DNA from: Beverwykella pulmonaria
Taxonomy: Eukaryota; Ascomycota; Dothideomycetes; Pleosporales; Melanommataceae
NCBI GenBank assembly: GCA_001599595.1
Contig: BCHH01000006.1
Location: 2,650,319 to 2,714,318 of the forward strand
DNA: 64,000 nt
Reading direction: 5' to 3'
Part shown: one piece after another, positions 52,301 to 63,567 of the stretch
Numbering within the stretch: position 1 is the first letter of the stretch
Layout: every line of letters begins with the position of its first letter
Translations under genes and position numbers: made by a program
The notes under the pieces: generated by a model
Told to the model about the DNA's origin: nothing
What the model saw: only the letters and a program-made list of their open reading frames with translations
Database searches by the model: none

Positions 52301-54182
52301 TGTGCATCACCATTCGGACCTGCTAGCAGGCGCGGAATGGGACCTACGCCGACGTTCTGCTAACGACTCTGAACACATCCCCAGTCCGTATCTACATCAT
52401 GTAAGAAGGTACCCAGATGGTCATCCCGACACAGCTTTCGATCAGCGAAAGGCAAGGAAGAGCTCAGCTGAGAGTCCGGAGTACTATAGCGGCGGGCGTA
52501 GACACCGGACAAAAACAGGCGCGAAGACGACAGCGAAGAACACCAAAGCGAAAAGAAAGAAAGTGACCATCAAACCGCAACTCGAAGTTGGTGAGATTCC
52601 GAAGGCTTTGCAAGCCCTGGCCCCTAAGTCTCTGGATGATAATTCGAGGAATTCGTCGACGAGTAGTGTTACGTGGAGGAGAAAGGCGCTGAAAAGTCCA
52701 GATCTGGATGTCATTGAGGTGCCGAAGGAGTTGGGCAGTACGAAAGGGAAAGGGAAGAGGAAGGCTGAGGCAGATGCGGGAGATGGTGAAGAAGCCCCTG
52801 AACGGTCTTCCAAAGTATCCAAAAGGTCAACTACTGCTTCTTCAAAGTTAGTAACAGAGAAGAAAGCTTCCCCATCCGCTGCCACAACCCGAAGATTAAG
52901 TGCGGGTTCAACACCCCATCCAGCGAAAAGGCGAAAAGTCTCCCAATTCATCTCTGACTCTCAGTGGAGATGGGAATCCGACCCAGACTCATCCACCACA
53001 TCGGGAAACGAAAATTTCCTCCGGCCCACTGACGCGCCACTGCTTGACGACTCGTTTAAACCATTGACCAGGAACCCGTTTACTACTCCGCCCAAGAGCA
53101 ATCATTCAGGCAGAAAGACAGCGGCCAAACACAAGACGAAAGTCACCAAGACATCAAAAGTCAACGTGACCCAAGCTCCTAAAACAAAGAAGCTGACGTC
53201 AAAACAAATCGCACTCAAAGCCAAACGCAACGCCGCAGAAACCGAACTCGCCACCCACCGCGCAGCGCGCAGGCCGGAAACTCGCACATCACCGAGGACA
53301 CCGGTATCGTTCGTCTCACCAAAGACAAAGACGACTGTCTCTGGTTGTCCCTTCGTGGAACCTCTAGTCCTCGCTCGTGCGAAGCGGTATTCGAAGGCAA
53401 ATTCTAAGAAACTCTTCACGCCAACATCTGCGTTCACATCAAATTCTAAATCCACTGCGTCCTCAGATTCAGAATTGGAGATGCCCACGCCCGCAAGTGT
53501 AGGAGTCAAGCGACGTAGCCCCGGTCGGCCAAAGAGGTCCTTCCTCGAGGTCGTGAACTCGAACGGAGACATCAATGGAGCGGAGCGAGCACGACGCATA
53601 CACTCTAGCACACCGACGCCATCTCTGAGTATAAGCCTAGCTGCTCGATCTTCGACGCCAAAATCGACAAAGGCTCCCTCTAGAGGCGCGCCCAAATCCC
53701 AGTGGTCCAAATCCAGATCCCCTTCATCTTCCAAATCATCAAAGCAGATCCCGTCCATAACACACACGACCCCGCTCTCCCCAAAACCACTCTGCAAACC
53801 CTCCTACGACATCCCCTTCTCCAAAACGCGTCCGCTCGCGCCGCCCAATACTCCCGCCACGCACATCCTGCCCAGGAACAAGCGATTAGTTGAAGAATCG
53901 CTTAGCGGGAGCGAATTAGATATGGGGAGGTTGAAGGATAAGATTGGAAACGTGAAGACGACGAAGAGTGGGCTGGTTAGAGAAGTTCCTGGGGCAGGGA
54001 GTCTGGTCGGCAAGAAAGCAAAGAGACCCGCTAAGCTAAACGTTCTGAAGGCTGCTGTAAAGACAGAAGCCACAGCAGGATCGAAGGAGAAAAAGGGGGT
54101 AAGTGGCAGTGTGAGTGAGGCTAAAGCTATTGTGCCGACGTTTACGCGGACGTTGAGGAGTGTTGTGAACGGGAAGAAGTGA
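49342..54182 (+). CDS. Large basic nuclear-type protein with Cys/His cluster and AT-hook
   Basis: Two long frames overlap by 380 bp, but a GTAAGT at 51745 and a GAACAG acceptor ending 51830 (86-bp intron) join them in phase as exons 49342-51744 and 51831-54182, giving 1584 residues. Residues 51-87 are a SAP-like helix pair (YQELLYAIKARHGLY, KKHEIALALAEDD), followed by a Lys/Glu-rich coiled coil. Near the end of exon 1 is a Cys/His cluster with C758, C761, H776, H780, C788 and C791 (C-x2-C-x14-H-x3-H-x7-C-x2-C), just before the junction. Exon 2 is disordered, Lys/Ser/Pro-rich, with bipartite nuclear signals and an AT-hook-like SPGRPKRS. A chromatin-associated role is likely. No named family recognised. 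The alternative is two separate genes. Confidence 0.7.
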
Positions 54183-54374
54183 AGTCAGTAATCCTGTTCG
54201 ACGGCTAGGTAAGTACTCGCGCTGTTTCCAAGTCCAAGTGAAGACAGATTCTCCGCTTCTTCACACTATTTGTTCGATGGAGTAATGCATGTCACATTCG
54301 ATATTTCGCATTAGAAATTTAAAATTATAACTATATAACTTACTGCTATTGCCATACTTGTCCCAACCCCCATT

Positions 54375-55474
54375 TCACGTACAGCACGAGCAATCATTGC
54401 ACGACGAATCGCGGATCGTCGGCGGTGTCGCACACGTCTTCACAGGCGCGTACGGCTCCGTGGTCGTCGCTGGACCTTCGCCCTTCAGCGTCGTAGCCTT
54501 GACTAGGACTGGGATCGCCGCGCCGGTGCTTAGGCCAAAGACGCGGTGTCCAAGTACTACAAAATGTGTTAGCATGCCCATTTTCTCTCTATTGATCGAT
54601 CGAGTTACTCACCTCTCAACAAGCTACCAATCTCCCCCGAATGCGAGGTCACCGAGATATACGTGCTCTCGTCGCTCGTAAACACATCATCTAAGACCTG
54701 CTTGCTCCTGATATCCTGATCCGTGCTCGTCTCTGCGTGCAGAGCCGTCCAATACGGATCGAGTTCCTTGAACCCCTTCTCGAATTTATACCCGGGGAAG
54801 TTAGTGTGGATGTACGTCTTGCTACTCCTCCGATCGCACGTATGCGCGCTTATCCCCTCGCGGAACAGCTCCTTGATGGTGGGCACGAAGGGACTGCTCC
54901 GAGGCAAGTTGAGGCCCGAGAAGGTGAGTTGCGCGGTCATGAGACAGCGGGAGAGGGGGCTAGTGTAGTATGTCTGTGGCGGAGTGATCTTCTCATCTTT
55001 GATCAAATGCGCCCAGAACTTGTTGACCGAGAGGGCTTGCGCGGTCCCCGTGCTGGTGAGGTGCGCGTCGGCCCACGTGACTGTCCCATTGCCGTTGAGC
55101 TCGGACCAGTAGCAGTTCCACGCCGGGGTCCCGAAGTACGTTTCGGCCGCGTTATGGTAGCCTTCGCCGTGGCGACCGAGGAAAAGCAGTGCGTAGCGCT
55201 CGTTGCTGTTGCATTTGGCGTTGAGAGAGGAGATGTAGTGGGCCAGGCGCTGCCACTGGGTGGATCGCGCGAGCTGGCGCGTGTCGGATGGGTAGGTGCG
55301 GTTTATGAGGCCGAAGTTGGTCGCGGTGAAGTTGAAGGTCGAGGCGACGGTGTTGGGGTCGTCTTGCAGGAAGATGCCGGGGACAACGGTGTAGTTGATG
55401 TGGGTTGTTTGGCGGTACGTGGCGCTCGTAATGGAGCTGAGGGCCAGCAGGGCGGCGAGGGATGAGAGTATCAT
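54375..55474 (-). CDS. Secreted histidine-phosphatase-superfamily enzyme
   Basis: Exons 55474-54613 and 54556-54375 are separated by a 56-bp intron (GTGAGT donor, TGTAG acceptor) and encode 347 residues. The start at 55474 was chosen for its signal peptide (MILSSLAALLALSSITSA). An upstream in-frame ATG at 55516 adds 14 residues. The phosphohistidine motif is LFLGRHGEGYHN, a second active-site His is in SVTSHSGEIGSLL, and TYYTSPLSRCLMTA is conserved. This is the phosphoglycerate-mutase-like branch and probably a broad extracellular phosphatase. The C-terminus has an odd Cys-rich tail (SSCNDCSCCT) encoded by exon 2, with six Cys in all. Confidence 0.88.
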
Positions 55475-56346
55475 TATGAAGACGTATGCTTCCTCCGTCT
55501 CAGTACACGCTTGCAATGGAAATAGCCCACCACTCCTACTACGATGGCGATTTGCGAGTTGAAGCTGGAATGAGAGACAGCGACCCGGAAAGAAGTAAAT
55601 CCAACATCCAACCGCCTGGTTCTTGGATTTGTTTTATACACTTACCGTACCTGCGTCTCTTCTCCGCACGTAAGAAATGACGATGCATCGCGGTCCCCGC
55701 CGACGTTGGCGAAGACCAATCACTAGAGAACGTGTATTCGGACACTAACCCGGTTTTGGTAGGTCCCGGCGGCATTGCTAACCAACTTCGCTCTGTGCTG
55801 CACGAACGCTGGACGTTCGGAGGAGAACGATTCAATAGAGCAGAAAATCCGCTGATGGATTGTTTCCGGCGTGCTTCGAAGTAGGTAGATGATTGGGGAG
55901 AATTCTCGCCCAGCGGCGGCGACGCGTAACGCGGGCTGGGTGGAAGGTTATCTTATGATACAGTAGAGAACGGGCGTGCATCAATCTTCCGTCCGGGATA
56001 GAAAGTACGCTGAATTTCAATGGCAGCAGCCGTTGGCCTCAGGATAGAATTGAGCTCTGCCCCGCCGAGCAAAGCAGAGGAGGACGCCGGGAGTCAAACT
56101 CGCCCTAGAAAGCCACAGCAGGAATGGATTTTATTGTCTCTGGTCCGGAACGAGACTTAGCTAGTGGTGTATGAGTCGTGGGAAAGTGGAGGATGGAGGG
56201 AACCGGCCGTGATGGAATTCCGGCAAATGCATCCCGCGCCATCACGTGCTGCTCGCTTACACTTTCCCTGTCGAATGGCATCAAAAGCTTCCTGGCAGGG
56301 TTCCAAAATATTTCTCCGCCAGCCTCAGGCTCGAGAGACCACGACC
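55475..56346. other. Intergenic divergent promoter region
   Basis: About 870 bp between the phosphatase and JIP5. Short frames only; nothing recognised. Confidence 0.35.
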
Positions 56347-57679
56347 ATGTTCGAGAACGTCTGCACCATCCCGCTCCCCCACGACCTGTTCACACAGGCA
56401 ATTCACCCGGAGGAACCAATTGTCTCCGTCGGGCTCGCCTCAGGCCATGTCTACACCTTCCGCCTGCCCGCTGGCGCGAGCGACGACGACGATGCAGACG
56501 AGACGCTCGCTTCAGAGAGCGGCTTTGGGCTCATAGAGACTGCGTGGAAGACAAGGCGGCACAAAGGCAGCTGTAGGGCGCTGGGGTTCGGCGTCGACGG
56601 GTCGCAATTGTACTCGGCGGGCACAGATGGCATCGTCAAGGCGGCCGACGTTGCAACGGGCAATGTTACTGCCAAAATAGCGATCCCACCCGATCCGTAA
56701 GTGGAGCCACATTCACCAATCGGTGCAGGTTTGACTCGTAGGTCTAACCATGTGCAGCGCTACAAACGGTCTCGACCACCCCTCACTCCTCCACGCCCTC
56801 TCGCCGCAATCCTTCCTCCTCGCAACCGACTCGTCCGCCCTCCACCTCTACGACCTGCGCGATCTAGGTCCGAAAGCGTCACCGAAGCCCCAGCAAACTT
56901 GGCACCCGCACGACGACTACATTTCGTCCCTCACACCCCTTCCCCCGACGGCAGCGAGCACAAGCGGGTTCGCGAAGCAATGGGTGACCACAGGCGGCAG
57001 CACACTGGCGGTCACAGACCTCCGTCGCGGCGTCATGGTCCGTAGCGAGGACCAGGAAGACGAGATGTTGAGCTCCATTATTGTGACTGGCTTGTCTTCA
57101 AGAGGCTCTAGTGTCGGCCAGAAGGTGCTGGTCGGAGGCGGTACGGGCGTTATCACGCTATGGGAGCGCGGAGTATGGGACGATCAGGACGAGCGCATCG
57201 TCGTTGACCGATCAGCCGGAGGCGGTGATTCAGTAGACGCACTAGCTTTGGTCCCTGAGAACGTCGGACCCAGCGGGCACATCGTTGCTGTGGGCATTGG
57301 TAATGGCGCGATTCGCTTCGTCAAGATCGGACCAAACAAGATCATTGGAGAGCTCAAGCATGATGAGCTCCAGGCGGAAGCTGTCATTGGACTCGGATTT
57401 GACGTCACTGGCAGGATGCTTAGCGGTGGCGGCAAGACAATCAAAGTCTGGGATGAAAAGCACGAAGTAGAAGAAGATGAAGATGAGGGTGTCACTACGG
57501 GCGCAAAGCGTTCCGCTGAGAGCGACTCCGATTCCGACGACGACGACAGCGAAGAAGACGTGGAGGATAGCAGCGATGAACAGGAGGAGAAGACGAAGCG
57601 GAAGAAGAAGAAGAGGAAGGGTAAAGGCGGCAAGCAGGCCAAAGGTCACGGCATTCTTGGATTCTCTGGCTTAGATTGA
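56347..57679 (+). CDS. JIP5: WD40 ribosome-biogenesis protein JIP5 (WDR55-like)
   Basis: Exons 56347-56696 and 56758-57679, with a 61-bp intron (GTAAGT donor, GCAG acceptor), encode 423 residues. The start [15 protein letters not shown] matches the family and was preferred over in-frame ATGs upstream. WD-type blades are visible: [20 protein letters not shown], then [28 protein letters not shown] and [13 protein letters not shown]. The C-terminal 80 residues are acidic then Lys-rich, a nucleolar-type tail ([19 protein letters not shown]). Yeast Jip5 and human WDR55 act in the nucleolus in 60S/rRNA processing. The length is normal for the family. Confidence 0.92.
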
Positions 57680-58703
57680 GATGAGAGCATTGGGTTGGTT
57701 CAAAAGGAAAAGTCTTCGAGGGAGTTCGGTGCGCTGCGGCTCGGTGTCTGGACGATACCATTTTTCAGGCCGTATGTTTTGGTGTCCCGCTTCAATAGCG
57801 ATTAGCTTTGCAGTGATCGTCTCAAACAGGTACGGGATTAGCCCTTTACACCATGTATTATCTACATATACCCTTGCTAGCATGCCTTATATTCCGTTGA
57901 AGGAATTTAGAATATCCGCGAGGACTACTCGAGGTCGTACATGGCGTTTCTAAATCTTCGAATCACTCCGCTTCGGAAGTTCCTACCGTCACACGAACAC
58001 GACATGCAAGAATCAACATATAAGACCTGTACTCCAGCCCTATGACTAAAGCCTTCTTCCTCACTCTCACATCTCCCGTTCCATCCCGGGCTCCTGCTCC
58101 GAAAGTCCCACGTCTAAGCTCCCCATTCCCGCTTCGCCTCGCCACAACTACCTCAACGACAACCACCATTCCACGACACGCACCCGGCTCGGCATCTACA
58201 TCCTAAATTCCCAGGTCACACACCCGTCATTCATATACCGCGCTGCCCTCCCTCCCCGGATTTTACTTGGTCTTTTCCTACCTTGTAATCTATCCCCTTA
58301 CTCCCATTGGCTACATTCGCGAAGAAGGAACGTTGGTCGTCGCGTCCATAGTGCTTAATCTAACATCGTGGCTCTCAATCTGCCACGGAGTACACAGAGC
58401 CGTGGTAGATTCGGAATGATGCGTCTTGGGGGCATTTGAGGCTCGTGGCACTTTACGAAATGCAAACTTGGTTGGTGGAGAGGAGGATTTTAGGCCCGTG
58501 ACGGGGATCGCAGGATGGTGGTGATGGCGTTTTCGCAACCAGGTAGATTGAACAGCGTCGCGTAGGGAGAATGGAATGGTCTGTGGGGTTTCTAGGTCCT
58601 TGGGAGGCGCGGTGGTGCGGTTGTTTATATACTACGATTCACCCTTCTCGAACATAGACATCCAGAAACCAGGCAGATTTATACCAGTCAATTTGTTTTC
58701 AAA
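57680..58703. other. Intergenic region
   Basis: About 1 kb between two plus-strand genes. Only frames without domains. A TATATA at 58626-58631 lies about 75 bp before the AA9 start codon and is its likely TATA box. Confidence 0.4.
58626..58631 (+). promoter_or_regulatory. TATA box of the AA9 gene
   Basis: TATATA about 75 bp before the ATG, followed by a C/A-rich leader. Typical of a strongly inducible secreted-enzyme promoter. Confidence 0.45.
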
Positions 58704-59686
58704 ATGAAGTTCTCCACCTCTCTCGCCCTTGTGGCTGCTGCTTCAACTGCTTCTGCACACACCATCTTTGTTTCGCTGAATGGAGGTGCTGTCGGTGACG
58801 GCGTGCGCGTTCCTTCCTACGATGGCGTAAGTCTTCACAATAACCCTTCCCATTACCCCTCAACTTCTCTCCCATCCCTCTTCCCTCTCCCCCTCACCTG
58901 ACTCCCCATGCCATGCTCTACGACAACCCAAACTAACAAACCACCCCAGCCCATCACCGAAGTAACAAGCAACGACATCGTCTGCAACGGGGGGCCCAAC
59001 CCAACGACCAAAACGTCAAAAGTGATCACAGTTGCCGCGGGCTCGACTGCAAAGCTCACATGGCGCCACACTCTAACGTCCGCATCTACCGACGTCATCG
59101 ATGCGTCCCACAAGGGACCCGTCATGGCGTATTTGAAGAAGGTCTCGGATGCTACTACGGACTCTGGTGTCGGTTCAGGATGGGTAAGAATTGACTTCAG
59201 CCATGGTAGTACTTGACGATTTCTAACATGATTGGGGTTTAGTTCAAAATTGCCGAGGATGGATTTGATGGAACGAAATGGGGTGTTGATCGTCTGATTG
59301 CTGCGGGCGGCGTGCAGACTATTACTATTCCGCAGTGTATCGCACCCGGGCAGTATTTGTTGAGGGGGGAGCTGATTGCGCTGCATGGGGCGAGTAGTGC
59401 GAAGGGTGCTCAGTTTTACATGGTACGTCTAACCCCTTCTCCAACTTCACAACTTCTCTTTTCGGGTTGAAGTTGGTGAAGTGAGATGGAAATGGTTCCC
59501 GGCAAGGCTAACAATATGTGATAGGAGTGTGCACAGATCAACATCACTGGCGGCTCGGCATCCAAGACGCCCGCGAGCGTGAGTCTGCCCGGCGCATACA
59601 GCGCGACTGACCCCGGAATCCTTTACAACCTGTACACGGGCCAGAAGACGTATACCGCGCCGGGTCCGGCGGTGTTCAAGTGTTAA
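58704..59686 (+). CDS. AA9 lytic polysaccharide monooxygenase
   Basis: Four exons (58704-58826, 58950-59183, 59243-59422, 59525-59686) with introns of 123, 59 and 102 bp, all phase 0, encode 232 residues. Signal cleavage after SAS-TASA leaves the mature N-terminal His (HTIFVSL), the copper-binding His-brace residue. The second brace His is in [12 protein letters not shown] and the axial Tyr is in AQFYMECAQI. One disulfide pair is suggested by NDIVCNGG and IPQCIAPG. These secreted copper enzymes oxidatively cleave cellulose or related glucans. There is no carbohydrate-binding module. The normal length and intact active site indicate a working enzyme. Confidence 0.95.
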
Positions 59687-60288
59687 TGGAAAGGCTGCGA
59701 AGGATGAAGAGGCGAATTCGTGTAGATAGTTTGGTATATAGTATTATGCTTAGTTGTTATTAGAAATTAGGGTCGAGTGCCCAGTTCAGTCAGCATATGG
59801 TATTCCTTTCCTCTCGTATAGACTTTTGGTGGTCTAAGACTTCCAAGCCTTGTGCTTCTTCGTCGTCTGTTGCCCCTAATCGTGGCATTACGCTTGTCAT
59901 AGGCTTATTGAGAGCCTTCTCACTACCTTGAAGCTGATTTTCGGGCCGCGGCCCGCATTCCGCCGTACAACGTATTCGTTGGAATAGCGCTGGCAATGAC
60001 GCCTTCGGACTTGATACAGGTCGCTGTATGCCAGTCGAGGCATGCAATGTGGCAGGGTAGAAGGCACGATGTGGTTTGATGGCGAAGATGTCATCGCTAC
60101 CATGTGCCTCCCTTTTTTTTCGACCACAGCTGTGGCGGGTATGATTATCGCGATTGGTGACAGAGGGGAGGAGCGAGTACTGGCTGATATGCGTATTTAG
60201 AGAGTGTTCTCTCCCTGAGGGTATATGTAGTCGTTGCGTCGTAATTGTATCGAGCCATCTTTCTCACTGCGCGCCGGTGTGTCACTTG
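59687..60288. other. Intergenic region, convergent 3' ends
   Basis: About 600 bp between convergent genes. Nothing recognised. Confidence 0.35.
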
Positions 60289-61706
60289 CTACCGTTGTTC
60301 GTCTGTGATGAAAAAGCTCTTCTTGACCATGATTCGCATACCATCCTGCTCCATACTCTCCTTCGAGCTGCCCTTTGAGCTCTCGGCCTTCAGACTCCTC
60401 TGGCTCTCGTTATCCCCTGCCACCCTACTCTTATTCCCAACAGATCCGCGGTTTGACTTCATGTCTGAAATCTTGGGTAACGGGTTATACCAACTAGGAG
60501 ATTTCGGACTCATAGGCGAATTCAAGCTCGATGGCGATTTGCTACTCGATGGTGATCTGATACTGGCGTCAACTTCCTCTTGCTTAGGCTCCACAGATAT
60601 CTGAGGTTGAGCCTCCACCACAGAAGACATCTTGAACGTGTTCAAGTCGTTGGCATTGCTTGCTCTCCGCGGGCTGCCTAGGACCTGGCTGGAGAAAGGT
60701 GAGGCGTTGCCGTAGTTTGAGGGACGTGTCTTGGAATGCGTCGAGATGCCGAGCTTATGTGCGGCGATATGGAAGAGTGGGCGGAGAGTCGCGAGACTGC
60801 CGGCGGTGATGGCAAGGCCTTGCTCTACAGAAGACCAACTCGCAATATCCGTAGTATCCCAGAGAAAGTCAGGAGAACTAAACTTGGATAGGTAAGGGGT
60901 ACGGGCGATGACTGCCGAACTAGCGCTAATAGCATAATTAGCACATAAAGCCAGGAGGAGAATTATTGAAGCAGACTTACATGCATCCCATCGTCAATAG
61001 AGGGATCAAAGCAAGCTTCGTTCGGCGTTTGAGTTGCAGGTTCCAAACGAGAAATCCGGGAAGCAGCGCAAAAGTGAAGTCGGAGATGATGCTGAATGCG
61101 CTGTATAGATATGCCAGACCAATAATAACGTCTATGTTCACGCAGTGTCCATGCTGTTGTTTGTTCCAGAAGAAGGAAATCGGTTTGCACTGGAACATGG
61201 TAACGAAGAAAAATGTCACGCCAGCTACGACCGATATGGCCATGGCAGCGTAGCATATCCAGACATGTATTTTTCGAATAGCAATACGTAGCAACAGACA
61301 TCCAATCGACACCTTGCTGGTAATCATCGAGATGCAATAGAAAAGATAGCAATACCACCAGCAATTTCTGGCAGTAGCGATATCGTCGATGGAAAGGTCT
61401 CGGTGATGACGGCCTGTTCCATAGTGGACACCAGCGATTGAAAATGAACAGTAAGTTATGAAGGCCACCTAATTCTCGTTAGTTAGAAGTGGGGCCTGGA
61501 GAGAAGCGAAAGTTTCTTACCGTTGCGACTACCATGAGCCAATCATCCACCCCAAACGCCTTCACCATGCTCATGCGGACGTAGCATCTCAGAATGTTGG
61601 CAATCAGAGCGGCTGCCACGAAGGCGATGTTGACAGCAACGAGCTCCGGCCCTCGGTTGGGGACAGTCGAAGGGTCCTTACTCTTCTCCATCGCTGAAGT
61701 GTTCAA
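60289..61706 (-). CDS. PTH11/SAT4-type seven-helix membrane protein
   Basis: Three exons (61706-61521, 61468-60981, 60925-60289) with 52- and 55-bp introns encode 436 residues (431 if the second ATG at 61691 is used). The fungal rhodopsin-like domain shows ANILRCYVRMSMVKAFGVDDWLM-type TM2 and loop, CWWYCYLFYCISMITSKVSI, FFVTMFQCKPISFFWN with paired Cys, and SIISDFTFALLPGFLVW. Seven helices span about residues 20-280. The C-terminal 150 residues are a cytosolic Ser/Pro-rich tail with SPSSSKSPSSLNSPMSPKSP repeats. Relatives such as PTH11 sense surface cues through G proteins, but most members have no known ligand. No extracellular CFEM domain is present. Confidence 0.88.
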
Positions 61707-63400
61707 TTCGCATCAGAGATTGGGTGCAGTCGTCGACAGGAGAGGCGAGGGGACAATCTTTTATGAAAAGTAGCGCCGCGGCTAAAAGCGTCTCTCCCAC
61801 GTGCGGGTGGGTCTTGGAAACGGTTCTCAACGTTTGAGGATCCACTCTGATTCGGGAAAGTGTGTTCATTCACCTTACGGCACTAGGTGCTCGTGCCACC
61901 CTGGTGTGATGGCGGCATGCTCTGTGGCATGCTCCGCGCCGGTGGCCTTAATCGTATCGAGCTTCGGTTGTTTGAAACTTAACCATGACCTCCGCGGTTG
62001 ACACAACGCCATTTTGCCTCCCTGACTCTTCATGCCTGCTTTGGTTCGGGCGACGAAACTGGATCGGCATCATGGGCTCCCTAATTTTGACCTCAATGCC
62101 GACATGGCGGATAGCCAAATTTACACGTTGAATGAAATGCGCAAGGGAGGTCGGATGAGGTCGGATTGGTGACCGCTGGACGGGTGGAAGGATGAATTGG
62201 GATGGGCTGGAAAGCTGGTGCCCGAAAAGCTTGAATCGACTGCTGGGCGTATGTGCTGACATGGTAATTTCACGTGCGCGCTAGGGCTAGTCAGGGGAAC
62301 TTTCTTCGCCCTACGGCTCATGTCCCCACACGTCCACTGACTATCCTCCTCGCTATAACGCGCCATTGCAAGAAGCCATTACTAGAAAGCTCCTCGCTGA
62401 CCCTAGAAGCGCAAACTAAACATTTGGTTGATACACCGAATGCGTTCTGGAAGGCCGCCAACTGGACGGAGGGGCCTCGGCCTATCCAGCCCAGGCTCGC
62501 TTGCATGGAGTCGATATGTTCCCCTGCGTAAATAGAGCGCATAATAAATTGCTGACCTTCATATTCTCTGCCAAAGGCGGCCTAGAACAGGCTCAAAGAA
62601 GAGCCCTCTTACATATCTCCGAGCTGTGCCCCATCGCTGATTTGGCTTGGTCCTGCAGCAACGCACTGGCTAGCCTCATTGGCTGGTCAGAAACAAGTTG
62701 TCAAGTTCATGCGGCCACACCCGCTCACATGCAGCAAAGCAAAGCTCTACACGCATGCACGTACGCACCTGCGTCACCGGTAGTTCCTCGGTGTCTTCCT
62801 CGACAGTCAAAGCGGAGAATTGTCCATTGGCAGATCTCCCGGAGCCATCTTTCCGCAAGTGGAACAGTCCCGTCCGCTCGATATTAACGTCACGGTTGAG
62901 GCGCGGCATAGCGGTTCATGCGAATGGTCGTGACGAACTGCATCCTCTTTTGAAGATTGATGATCGGTGCTGTGTACGTCGTGTTTGCGGTAAATTTCGT
63001 CTTTTTCTGCCTATTCAACAATGAAGTCAAAAGCATCGTAGAGTCTTTGCCCGCTTTCCAGTCTCTCAGTCATTCTCAGTCCGCGCCGCACCCTCCAAAT
63101 TGCTCTTCCAAATTTCTCTCAACGTTGTTGATCGTCATCTGGGCAACCTCCGCTTTCCTCCTGCCGTCTTCGAACATGAAGCCTCGGCAAACCCAGGACA
63201 GGCCACACCGCCGACAAGACGGCGACCTCTCTTCGCCAAACGCGTGTCGACGAAATCGTTTATGGGAAACTGGAGTCGAGGGAAAAGGGGCAAAGTAAAG
63301 AACAGAATGAAGAGCATCATGGGTATAGCGCAACGATATAAGAGTGCATGCTCAACGGAACCCTAGGAGGAATCACTGCTCAGCTAGGCTTTCATCACAC

Positions 63401-63476
63401 TCGTTACTCCAGACCTGACAAGGTCATTACGCTCATTGCTCCAGGCCTGACAAGGTCATTACGCTCATTACTCCAG
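63401..63476 (+). repeat. 32-bp direct repeat, about 2.4 copies, in the GMC gene promoter
   Basis: Units start at 63401 and 63433, with a partial copy at 63465. The core is ACAAGGTCATTACGCTCATT. The two full units differ at three positions. They lie 90-170 bp before the ATG, so they may be regulatory sites. Confidence 0.8.
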
Positions 63477-63549
63477 ATTTTATAGGGTCCAATGTACGTC
63501 TCCAATTCCATTATCTGTCTATCCGTGGTTAGTACTGATGGTCAGCACT

Positions 63550-63558
63550 ATAGATATA
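63550..63558 (+). promoter_or_regulatory. TATA-like sequence before the GMC gene
   Basis: TATAGATATATA-type sequence just before the ATG. It is only about 10-18 bp from it, so it may be leader rather than a functional TATA box. Confidence 0.2.
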
Positions 63559-63567
63559 TAGCCTAAA

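Larger units (their letters stand above)
61707..63567. other. Intergenic region
   Basis: About 1.9 kb. Several frames of 60-130 codons on both strands have no recognisable domain. The last 170 bp contain a short tandem repeat and TATA-like sequence before the GMC gene. Confidence 0.4.

Noticed and set aside
53102..53797. 231-codon antisense frame in the large nuclear protein
   Set aside because: No domain; explained by the biased Lys/Ser/Thr codons of the sense strand.
51702..54182. Separate gene starting at 51702
   Set aside because: Its first 43 codons are intron and shadow sequence. A phase-0 splice joins the frame to the upstream exon, and no promoter-like interval is present.
54737..55465. 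242-codon antisense frame over the histidine phosphatase
   Set aside because: Low-complexity Val/Gly/Glu shadow of a gene with intact catalytic motifs.
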